Below the pieces are notes generated by a model, which did no database searches, was not told the DNA's origin, and saw only the letters and a list, made by a program, of their open reading frames with translations. 5,505 bases of DNA from Pseudomonadota bacterium. GTDB taxonomy: Bacteria > Pseudomonadota > Alphaproteobacteria > Acetobacterales > Acetobacteraceae. This document shows positions 1-5,505 of this stretch, one piece after another; the stretch's first letter is position 1; each line of letters opens with the position of its first letter. Location: contig JAKAZJ010000170.1 in NCBI GenBank assembly GCA_021826565.1, positions 1 through 5,505 of the forward strand, in the 5' to 3' direction. A program made the translations under genes and the position numbers.

Positions 1-155
1 CCACACATGACGGAGGGGGCGGTGTGGGGCCGGCGGTGACGGGGGCGTGGGGCCGGGTCGGCCGCGATGGGGAGGGCTGCCGCCGCATCCCTGCCCGGCG
101 ACCGCCCCAACGGGCTTGTCCGGGTCGCCGCGCGGTCCTACCCAGACGCGCGAAC
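1..155. other. Upstream region without a supportable gene
   Basis: Very G-rich DNA before the cupin gene. All frames here give Pro/Arg/Gly-rich or very short translations. CCACAC (1-6) and GTGTGG (22-27) are an inverted repeat with a 15-base spacer, and GGCCG/CGGCC (51-55, 59-63) is a tiny one. Neither has a T-run or other sign of a terminator. No convincing promoter was found, although the cupin promoter should lie here or further left. Confidence 0.4.
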
Positions 156-161
156 AGGAGA
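156..161 (+). promoter_or_regulatory. Ribosome binding site of the cupin gene
   Basis: AGGAGA lies six bases before the ATG at 168, a near-ideal Shine-Dalgarno match and spacing. It decides the start: the reading frame stays open upstream to the window edge, but the in-frame ATG at 24 has no comparable site and would add 48 Arg/Pro/Gly-rich residues that look untranslated. Confidence 0.8.
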
Positions 162-167
162 CCGAAG

Positions 168-623
168 ATGGACTGGAAAGACAACGGCGTGAAGGTGATC
201 CCGGGCGACCGGCTGGACACCAACACCGCGCAGAGCCCGGGGATGAACCGCGCCGCCGCGATCAATTACGCCCGGGTGGGCGCGCAGAAAATCTGGGCCG
301 GCACCGTGCATATCCATCCCGGCGCCAAGACCGGCGCGCATCATCACGGCGCACTGGAAAGCGTGATCTACGTCCTGAAAGGTCATGCTCGGATGCGCTG
401 GGGCGAGCAGCTGGAATACGTCGCCGAGGCCGGTCCGGGCGATTTCATCTACGTCCCCCCCTTCGTCCCGCATCAGGAGATCAACGCCAGCTCCGACGAA
501 ACCCTGGAATGCGTCCTGGTGCGCAGCGACAACGAGGCAGTGGTGGTCAACCTGGATATCGCCCCGGTGGAAGCGCCGGAAAGCGTTGCCTGGGTCGATC
601 CGATCCACAAGGCGTCAGCCTAG
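168..623 (+). CDS. Single-domain cupin protein of unknown substrate
   Basis: Encodes 151 residues forming one cupin beta-barrel. Cupin motif 1 is at about residues 56-72 (G56, H58, H60, E64, G72, within GAHHHGALES). Motif 2 is at 91-106 (G91, P97, H102, N106, within GDFIYVPPFVPHQEIN). By family knowledge, H58, H60, E64 and H102 would bind one divalent metal. All four are present, so the fold should hold metal, although H59 also lies within the cluster. There is no signal peptide, membrane segment or second domain, so a small cytosolic protein is expected. Such stand-alone cupins range from sugar isomerases and dioxygenases to binding proteins, and the sequence does not choose among them. The start is set by the AGGAGA site. 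The 3' end overlaps the convergent bolA gene by 9 bases, leaving no room for a separate terminator between them. Fold assignment is secure; function is unknown. Confidence 0.9.
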   Translation: MDWKDNGVKVIPGDRLDTNTAQSPGMNRAAAINYARVGAQKIWAGTVHIHPGAKTGAHHHGALESVIYVLKGHARMRWGEQLEYVAEAGPGDFIYVPPFVPHQEINASSDETLECVLVRSDNEAVVVNLDIAPVEAPESVAWVDPIHKASA

Positions 624-899
624 CCGCGCCTGCTCCTCGGGCGTGCGCAGGGTCAGCGCCAGCGCGTGCATGCCGCCGGCGAACTCCGCCGCCAGCGCCG
701 CATGCACCAGCCGGGACCGGGCGACGCGCGCGACGCCCGCGAAGGCATCGGACACCAGCAGCACGCTGTAATGGGTTTCCCCGCCCGGGCTGGCGCCGGC
801 ATGGCCCGCGTGATGGGCGCTGTCGTCGGTGACGGTCAGGGCGCTGGGCGCGAAGGCGTGGCGCAGCGCGTCCTCCAGGCGGCGGCTTCGGTCGGTCAT
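615..899 (-). CDS. BolA family protein
   Basis: Encodes 94 residues, the usual size for the family, covering the whole BolA fold. Helix 1 is at about residues 4-16, followed by the loop DDSAHHAGHAG (25-35), strand ETHYSVLLVS (41-50), the FAG/RLV helix region (53-68) and the C-terminal MHALAL (77-82). BolA proteins bind monothiol glutaredoxins and share a [2Fe-2S] cluster. Known ligands are a His or Cys in the loop before the second strand and an invariant His near the C-terminus. Here these would be one of H29/H30/H33, and H78, so cluster sharing seems possible. The usual RHR of the helix region is RSR (S62). The start overlaps the stop of the upstream glycosyltransferase gene in ATGA, with GGAGAA five bases before the ATG, implying co-transcription and coupled translation. 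Several BolA paralogues exist in alphaproteobacteria, so I give no specific gene symbol. Confidence 0.92.
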   Translation of the reverse strand: MTDRSRRLEDALRHAFAPSALTVTDDSAHHAGHAGASPGGETHYSVLLVSDAFAGVARVARSRLVHAALAAEFAGGMHALALTLRTPEEQARLG

Positions 900-3754
900 G
901 CGGGTTCTCCGGAAGGGGGCGGCGAGCGATGGGGCGGGGCGGCGAGCAGCGCATCCAGCGTGTCGGTCGGGCGCAGCGCCAGCGCGGCGACGTGGCGGGC
1001 GAAGCTGTCCGTATCATCCGTACCGCCCAGCATGTCGGCCACGATCGCAGCGGCGTTCTCGGCCAGCACGGTGGAGGCAGGGTCCAGCCCGCGGATCACC
1101 ACCAGGCCGGAGGGCGGGGCGTCGAACACGGCGATGTCCAGATCGGGCCGCCAGCGGCGCAGCGCGGGCAGCAACCGCCAGACATCCCCGGTCCACCACT
1201 CCGGGCGGCAGGATCGGGCGCGGGTGGCATGGTCGTCCTGTTCGCGTGCGGCCATCCCCAGGTCCAGCGGCACGCAATCGTGCAACACCACCACCGTGCC
1301 GGGATGGGCGTGGCGTTCCACGTTGGCGAAGTCGCGCAGCGCCATCTCGGCGTGATGCAGCCCGTCGATGAACACCAGGTCCGGCGGCCCACCCAGCAGC
1401 GCCGTGGGGTCGTAGCGGGCGAAGAACGCGTCGGACGTCATCGGGAACAGGAACAATAGCGGGATCTCCTGGCCGATGTCGCGGTCCAGCCGGAAATCGG
1501 GATCGATCGCGATGGTCGGACAGCGCGCGGCCAGCAGCGTGTCGCCCTCCAGGGTGCCGATTTCCAGATAGCGCCGCGGCGCCAGGCGGACGTGCAGCCA
1601 GCGCAGCACGTCCTGGTAGAAGGCCCCGCGCAGTTCGGGGATGCGGAGCAGCGGGCGGTCCGGCAGGACGGGCAGCGACCGCGGCGGAACCGGTGGCGGC
1701 GCGGCAACGGCGCGGCGCGGCGGCGGCAGTGCGGCCAGCAACGCGCGGTCCAGAGCGGCGGGATCGATCTGGAACGGGCGGTCCGGAACCGGCCCGTCAC
1801 GATGCGCGACGGGGCCGAAAATCTCCAGATATGGGCACCCGACCTGGCTCGCGAGATCCCAGAACAACGTGTCGCACCATTCCGCCGGTGTCAGCAGGAT
1901 CAGCTTCGTGTCGGGGCGGCAGAACACGATATTGGCCAGCGCCGCGCCCTTGACCCCGATCACCGCCTCGGCGGCGTGGAACAGCGCCATTTGTTCGGTG
2001 AATGGCAGCGTGGCGGGATCGACAAGTTCAAAACCATAGGCCGCCGCGCGGGCGAACAGCGCGTCCTGGTTCAGCAGAAGCCGGCGCGGTTCGGTGCCGC
2101 GGGTGACGAACAGGCGCCGCCGCGGCCCCGCCGGCATCTCGGTCAGCAGCCGCGTCCGCAGCGCCGCAATCGCCGCCGGCAGGCGCAGCAGCGGCGTGGT
2201 CCCCACGGGCGAGACGTAGCGCAGCGTGTCCACCCGCCAGAGCTCGTGCGGCCAGCGCGGCAGCAGCGTGGCCCCGGGGACGATGCGCTCCAGGATCGCG
2301 TGCGCCCCGGGCGGATCGTCGGCGCCTACGATCAGCGCGGCGCCGTCGGTCAGTCCGTGGTCCGCGGCATAGGCCAGCGTCATCGCGGTATCGAGCAGGA
2401 AATGCCCCCAGTTGGACCCGAACGGCCGGCGCAGCAGCAGCGCCGGGCCGTGGATGGCGCGTTCCGGCTCCGGCGGCAGATGCAGCGTCTGGTCCGGGTC
2501 CTGGCGCAGCTGCGCGGGGATGCCGGAGCGGAAATACTCCCAGCAGCTATCCTCGATGATGGTGTTGTCGGCGGCAATCACGGTGCCGTCGCCGATCACG
2601 CGCGCGTCGGTCAGCTCGGCCACGAACGGCGCGTCGTAGCGTTGCGCGCAGCGACCCAGATCGCGGGTGGAGACGGCGCGGGTTCCCGGGTCCAGCGTGG
2701 TGGTGTCGATCAGCAGCGGCGGAGTGCGGCGATAGGCCCCGGCCGGTTCCAGGGCACGGGTCGCGCCCACGCCGCGCGCCCCCGGGGGCGGATCGGTCGC
2801 GGCGAGGATCCCGCGCAGCCAGCTTCGGGTCAGGCCGGGCGCCGGTGGCGGCGGCACCACGCCGGTGCGGCAGAACATTCGTTCCAGGGGCAGCCTGGCG
2901 TGCTGGGCCTGGCTGGCGAGCACGTAGGTATCGGGCAGGTGGTGGATGCAGCACTCGGGCGCGGGCGCCAGGCTGTCGGGGAGAACCGGAACCACGGTGC
3001 GCACGCCCATGCCGGGCGGCAGGTCGTCGTAGCGCGGCCCCAGCGCGGCGCGTTCCAGATCGGCCCAGGAGCTGACGGCGCGGCTGCGCTGGTGGTCGAA
3101 GGCCGGGCCGAGGCAATGCCGCTCGGCCAGAGTCCGGTCGAGCAGATAGAGCGCGTCATAGGGATAGTCCGGCTGCACGAACCGCCAGTCTCCGCACGCC
3201 AGCGGCCGCTGGTGCATCAGATCGACGGTGGTCACGGCATCGACGGCATACAGACGGTGATCGGCCTCGTTCCATTCGTAGCGGACAAAGCCGGGGAGGC
3301 GCTGGAACGGCGCCAGCGCGGCGCGCGCGGCCAGCCAGTAGATCAGGTTGTTCATGCCGAACAGCAGGTCGTCCTCGAGATACAGGAACAGGTCGTAGGG
3401 GCTGTCGGGCGCGAGAAACGTATCGGCGATGAACGGCTTGTGGCACCAGGGCAGGAGGCGCGGGTCGGCCAGGTCGGGACACGGGTGCACCGCCAGGCGC
3501 GCGCGCGGCACCACGGCGCGGGCCGGCGCGAGCATCGCCGCATGCTCCGCCGCGCCGGTGGCGTTGGTCAGCACGTGGATATCGAGCCCGGCGACCGCGA
3601 GCTCGCCCAGGCCGCGCAGCGTGGCGAACAGATAGCGCAGCCGCGCCGGACGATAGTGGAACGGAATGCAGCACAGGATGCGCAGCCCCGCGGCGCGGGC
3701 GCGAGCCTGATCCAGCAACGCCTGGCGGACCGCGCGCGCCGGATCGGTCAGCAC
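896..3754 (-). CDS. Three-domain glycosyltransferase/GT61/SAM-methyltransferase fusion protein
   Basis: Encodes about 952 residues from a GTG start. Domain 1 (about 25-300) looks like a GT-A nucleotide-sugar transferase: strand ILCCIPF, then YDLFLYLEDDLLF, with E127-D128-D129 as the likely metal/nucleotide-sugar motif. Domain 2 (about 375-660) is GT61/DUF563-like, with GSNWGHFLLD (446-455), RRLFVTRG (546-553) and GVKGAALAN (600-608). Domain 3 (about 700-890) is a class I SAM methyltransferase of the Methyltransf_24 type: YLEIGTLEGDT (729-739), acidic strand end IDP (750-752), DLVFIDGLHHAEMALRDF (792-809), LHD (824-826) and GDVW (856-859). Proline-rich stretches near 300-306 and 677-698 are likely linkers. 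No signal peptide or membrane span is seen, so it is probably cytoplasmic and may build and methylate a surface glycan (inference). The frame is open to 4045, but no ATG precedes residue 74. GTG 3754 is preferred because GGGGG lies six bases upstream and it stays clear of the divergent gene. GTG at about 3784 is an alternative. Confidence 0.85.
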   Translation of the reverse strand: MLTDPARAVRQALLDQARARAAGLRILCCIPFHYRPARLRYLFATLRGLGELAVAGLDIHVLTNATGAAEHAAMLAPARAVVPRARLAVHPCPDLADPRLLPWCHKPFIADTFLAPDSPYDLFLYLEDDLLFGMNNLIYWLAARAALAPFQRLPGFVRYEWNEADHRLYAVDAVTTVDLMHQRPLACGDWRFVQPDYPYDALYLLDRTLAERHCLGPAFDHQRSRAVSSWADLERAALGPRYDDLPPGMGVRTVVPVLPDSLAPAPECCIHHLPDTYVLASQAQHARLPLERMFCRTGVVPPPPAPGLTRSWLRGILAATDPPPGARGVGATRALEPAGAYRRTPPLLIDTTTLDPGTRAVSTRDLGRCAQRYDAPFVAELTDARVIGDGTVIAADNTIIEDSCWEYFRSGIPAQLRQDPDQTLHLPPEPERAIHGPALLLRRPFGSNWGHFLLDTAMTLAYAADHGLTDGAALIVGADDPPGAHAILERIVPGATLLPRWPHELWRVDTLRYVSPVGTTPLLRLPAAIAALRTRLLTEMPAGPRRRLFVTRGTEPRRLLLNQDALFARAAAYGFELVDPATLPFTEQMALFHAAEAVIGVKGAALANIVFCRPDTKLILLTPAEWCDTLFWDLASQVGCPYLEIFGPVAHRDGPVPDRPFQIDPAALDRALLAALPPPRRAVAAPPPVPPRSLPVLPDRPLLRIPELRGAFYQDVLRWLHVRLAPRRYLEIGTLEGDTLLAARCPTIAIDPDFRLDRDIGQEIPLLFLFPMTSDAFFARYDPTALLGGPPDLVFIDGLHHAEMALRDFANVERHAHPGTVVVLHDCVPLDLGMAAREQDDHATRARSCRPEWWTGDVWRLLPALRRWRPDLDIAVFDAPPSGLVVIRGLDPASTVLAENAAAIVADMLGGTDDTDSFARHVAALALRPTDTLDALLAAPPHRSPPPSGEPA
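905..910 (-). promoter_or_regulatory. Ribosome binding site of the bolA-family gene
   Basis: On the minus strand GGAGAA stands five bases before the ATG at 899 and lies inside the last codons of the upstream gene. With the ATGA stop/start overlap at 899-896, this gives bolA its own initiation signal as well as possible translational coupling. Confidence 0.7.
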
Positions 3755-3777
3755 CGGCTTCCCCCATTGCCAAGCCG
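3755..3777 (-). promoter_or_regulatory. Inverted repeat and ribosome binding site at the glycosyltransferase start
   Basis: CGGCTT (3755-3760) and AAGCCG (3772-3777) form a perfect 6-bp inverted repeat with an 11-base spacer, directly abutting the GTG start at 3754. In the minus-strand mRNA the loop would contain the GGGGG Shine-Dalgarno match (3761-3765). A hairpin here could affect ribosome access, or the repeat could be a protein-binding site in the short divergent gap. The repeat is seen directly; a role is inference, and 6-bp repeats occur by chance in GC-rich DNA. Confidence 0.3.
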
Positions 3778-3801
3778 CGCCGGGCACCGCACATACGGCC
3801 C

Positions 3802-4395
3802 ATGTCCCGCCGCACCGCGCGCCCCCGGGCCTTTGCCCCTGACCCGGCGGCGCCGCCGGGCCATCACTGCGACATGCCCGCCTGCCCGGCGGCCGGCGAA
3901 TATCGCGCGCCGAAATCCCGCGACGCCCTGAATGACTACTGGTGGTTCTGCCTGGAGCATGTCCGCGCCTATAACGCGACGTGGAACTACTACAAGGGGA
4001 TGTCGCCGGGCGAGATCGAGACCGAGCTGCGCCGCGACACGTCATGGCAGCGCCCGTCCTGGCCGCTGGGCAGCCTGGGCGCCGCGGCGTGGGAGGACGC
4101 GCTGGGCCGCGATCCGATCGGCTTGCTGGACGCCGGACGGCTGCGGCGCGGGCCGGCGGCGGACCCGGGCCAGGCGCCGTCCGAGCTGCGCGGCCCGCTG
4201 AGCACGCTGGGCCTGGATTGGCCGGTGAGTTTCGATGCGGTGAAGGCCCGCTACAAGGAACTGGCCAAGCGCCACCATCCGGACGCCAATCGTGGCGACA
4301 AAAGCGCCGAGGAGCGGATCAAGACCATCAACCTGGCCTATGCCGCGCTGCGCGCCCGGCTGGCCGCCGGCCCGGTGGCCACCGCCGAGGTTTGA
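3802..4395 (+). CDS. Short J-domain (DnaJ-like) protein of the cobS neighbourhood
   Basis: Encodes 197 residues. The C-terminal part (about 135-187) is a compact J domain: helix [13 protein letters not shown], the essential H159-P160-D161, then helix [22 protein letters not shown] stimulates Hsp70 (DnaK) ATPase, so this is a J-protein co-chaperone. It lacks the Gly/Phe region and the CxxCxGxG zinc repeats of true DnaJ, and its J domain is at the C-terminus. The N-terminal part has C23, C28, C50 and H53 (CDMPAC and FCLEHV), which could form a small zinc site, followed by the family-typical stretch [11 protein letters not shown] (63-73) and [10 protein letters not shown] (81-90). The ATG at 3802 gives the expected N-terminus, although no clear Shine-Dalgarno precedes it. 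It lies divergent from the glycosyltransferase gene and 55 bp before cobS. The pairing with cobS recurs in alphaproteobacteria, hinting at a role with cobaltochelatase; this is inference. Confidence 0.9.
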   Translation: MSRRTARPRAFAPDPAAPPGHHCDMPACPAAGEYRAPKSRDALNDYWWFCLEHVRAYNATWNYYKGMSPGEIETELRRDTSWQRPSWPLGSLGAAAWEDALGRDPIGLLDAGRLRRGPAADPGQAPSELRGPLSTLGLDWPVSFDAVKARYKELAKRHHPDANRGDKSAEERIKTINLAYAALRARLAAGPVATAEV

Positions 4396-4419
4396 CAGCC
4401 CGGGTGGGCGGCCTAGACT
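4392..4419 (+). promoter_or_regulatory. Putative sigma-70-type promoter for cobS
   Basis: TTGACA (4392-4397, a perfect -35 consensus) is followed after 16 bases by TAGACT (4414-4419, four of six matches to TATAAT). Transcription would start near 4426, about 25 bases before the cobS ATG. The -35 box contains the TGA stop of the J-domain gene. Only sequence resemblance supports it. A consensus -35 is notable in such GC-rich DNA. Confidence 0.45.
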
Positions 4420-4450
4420 TTTGCCTCGAACGAACGGGATACGCACGCTG

Positions 4451-5461
4451 ATGAGCAACGTCGCCTCTCTGGCCGAGATCCGCCCGACCTCGGCGATCGA
4501 TCTGCCGGACACCAAGGTCAACGCCCGCGATGCGTTCGGCATCGACACCGATATGGTGGTGCCGGCGTTTTCGGTCCGCACCGAACACGTGCCGGATATC
4601 GACACCGCCTATTTGTTCGATAAGGAGACCACGCTCGCGATCCTGGCCGGGTTCGCGTTCAACCGCCGGGTGATGATCCAGGGCTATCACGGCACCGGGA
4701 AATCCACCCATATCGAGCAGGTGGCGGCGCGGCTGAACTGGCCCTGCATCCGCATCAACCTCGACAGCCATATCAGCCGCATCGACCTGATCGGCAAGGA
4801 CGCGATCGTGCTGCGCGACGGCAAGCAGATCACCGAGTTCCGCGAGGGCATCCTGCCCTGGGCGTTGCAGCATGCCTGCGCGCTGGTGTTCGACGAATAC
4901 GATGCCGGCCGCCCGGACGTGATGTTCGTGATCCAGCGGGTGCTGGAGGTGGAAGGCAAGCTGACCCTGCTGGATCAGAACCGGGTGATCCGGCCGCATC
5001 CTTCGTTCCGGCTGTTCTCCACCGCCAATACGGTCGGGCTGGGGGATACGACGGGGCTTTATCACGGCACGCAGCAGATCAATCAGGGGCAGATGGACCG
5101 CTGGAACATCGTCGCCACGTTGAACTACCTGCCGCACGCGATGGAAACCGGGATCGTGCTGGCGAAGATGGGCATCGATCCGGGCGACGCGAAGATGAAG
5201 AAGCAGGTGGAGGCGATGGTGGCGCTGGCCGACCTGACCCGCGCCGGATTCATCAACGGCGATATCTCCACCGTGATGTCGCCGCGCACCGTGATCACCT
5301 GGGCCGAGAACGCGCGCATCTTCGCCGATGTGGGCTTCGCGTTCCGGATGACGTTCCTGAACAAATGCGACGAGGCGGAGCGGTCCACGGTGGCGGAATA
5401 CTACCAGCGCTGCTTCAACGAGGAGATCCCGACCGGGGGCTTCACGCGGAAGATGGGGTGA
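4451..5461 (+). CDS. cobS: Aerobic cobaltochelatase subunit CobS
   Basis: Encodes 336 residues, close to the usual CobS length, and appears complete. CobS is a MoxR-type AAA+ ATPase. With CobT it forms the ATP-driven partner of CobN, which inserts Co2+ into hydrogenobyrinic acid a,c-diamide in the cytoplasm during aerobic cobalamin synthesis. Visible motifs are the N-terminal [19 protein letters not shown] stretch (23-41), Walker [10 protein letters not shown] (78-86, K84), Walker [11 protein letters not shown] (144-153, D148/E149), sensor 1 in FSTANTVG (189-196, N193), an arginine-finger candidate in QMDRWN (R217) and the C-terminal FTRKMG. The ATG at 4451 fits the family N-terminus; a longer in-frame opening from 4292 would add unrelated Arg/Pro-rich residues inside the J-domain gene. 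The Shine-Dalgarno is weak (GGGA at 4436-4439, 11 bases away). No key residue is missing. Confidence 0.96.
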   Translation: MSNVASLAEIRPTSAIDLPDTKVNARDAFGIDTDMVVPAFSVRTEHVPDIDTAYLFDKETTLAILAGFAFNRRVMIQGYHGTGKSTHIEQVAARLNWPCIRINLDSHISRIDLIGKDAIVLRDGKQITEFREGILPWALQHACALVFDEYDAGRPDVMFVIQRVLEVEGKLTLLDQNRVIRPHPSFRLFSTANTVGLGDTTGLYHGTQQINQGQMDRWNIVATLNYLPHAMETGIVLAKMGIDPGDAKMKKQVEAMVALADLTRAGFINGDISTVMSPRTVITWAENARIFADVGFAFRMTFLNKCDEAERSTVAEYYQRCFNEEIPTGGFTRKMG

Positions 5462-5491
5462 GCGGCTGGGCAGAGCAACCTTGGAACATTC

Positions 5492-5505
5492 GGTGGATCG
5501 ATATG
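5492..5505 (+). promoter_or_regulatory. Ribosome binding site and probable start codon of the next gene
   Basis: GGTGGA (5492-5497) is followed after five bases by an ATG at the last three positions (5503-5505), 41 bases beyond the cobS stop. The spacing is good, so a further plus-strand gene probably begins here. cobT normally follows cobS, but no codon after the ATG is visible, so its identity is only expected from neighbourhood. Confidence 0.4.

Noticed and set aside
1..27. CCACAC/GTGTGG inverted repeat as a terminator or mobile-element end.
   Set aside because: It has a long loop, no T-run, no target duplication and no transposase nearby. Its left side is cut by the window edge.
116..144. 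TTGTCC with a downstream TACCCA as a cupin promoter.
   Set aside because: The -10 matches only two of six positions, so it is indistinguishable from background.
24..167. Longer cupin start at ATG 24.
   Set aside because: The added 48 residues are low-complexity Arg/Pro/Gly, and the AGGAGA site lies directly before ATG 168.
1592..3931. A 779-codon open frame on the plus strand opposite the glycosyltransferase gene.
   Set aside because: It is rich in Arg, Gly and Gln without recognisable motifs, has no good ribosome site, and lies antisense to a gene with three clear domains. Long antisense frames are expected in DNA this GC-rich because stop codons are rare.
3755..4045. Extension of the large minus-strand gene to an ATG at 4045.
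   Set aside because: The extra 97 residues are Arg/Ser/Pro-rich, lack domain content and lie antisense to the well-supported J-domain gene. GTG at 3754 with GGGGG upstream is better.
4398..4424. GCCC-GGGT-GGGC hairpin followed by a short T-run as a terminator after the J-domain gene.
   Set aside because: The stem is only four base pairs, the T-run is separated by about ten bases and is only four long, and the segment is better read as the spacer and -10 area of a cobS promoter.
1..5505. CRISPR arrays, tRNA/rRNA genes, insertion sequences or phage genes.
   Set aside because: No regularly spaced direct repeats, tRNA-like clover sequences, rRNA motifs or transposase/integrase motifs were seen on either strand.

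Overview
The window is very GC-rich (roughly 70% by eye, with G or C dominating third codon positions). Its best anchor is cobS, an AAA+ subunit of the aerobic cobaltochelatase, preceded by a small J-domain gene. A BolA-family gene lies on the other side, reading the opposite way. That set (bolA, a short J-domain gene, cobS, then usually cobT) is a familiar alphaproteobacterial arrangement. With the base composition it suggests an alphaproteobacterium, plausibly Acetobacteraceae/Rhodospirillales. The family assignment is inference; no marker gene is present to prove it.

Layout, left to right. Positions 1-167 hold no gene I can support. A small single-domain cupin gene follows (168-623, +). 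It converges on, and overlaps by 9 bases, a bolA-family gene (615-899, -). Directly upstream of bolA on the minus strand is a large gene (896-3754, -). Its stop overlaps the bolA start in an ATGA junction, so the two look co-transcribed and translationally coupled. The large gene encodes one uninterrupted protein of about 952 residues with three parts: an N-terminal GT-A-like region with a YLEDD motif, a central GT61 (DUF563-type) glycosyltransferase domain, and a C-terminal class I SAM-dependent methyltransferase domain.

A 47-bp gap separates this gene from the divergent plus-strand J-domain gene (3802-4395), which carries HPD near its C-terminus and a Cys/His cluster near its N-terminus. 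After 55 bp comes cobS (4451-5461, +), complete, with Walker A, Walker B, sensor 1 and arginine-finger candidates. A consensus-like -35/-10 pair overlapping the end of the J-domain gene could give cobS its own promoter. The last bases hold a good ribosome binding site and an ATG at 5503, probably the start of the next gene; cobT is expected but cannot be seen.

How the genes may work together. CobS, with CobT, drives ATP-dependent cobalt insertion by CobN in aerobic cobalamin synthesis, and the J-domain protein could recruit Hsp70 to that machinery (inference from neighbourhood). BolA proteins partner with monothiol glutaredoxins in Fe-S handling. The glycosyltransferase/methyltransferase fusion has no obvious link to either and looks like an insertion into this conserved neighbourhood. 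It most likely builds and methylates a surface glycan. It is the most unusual object in the window.
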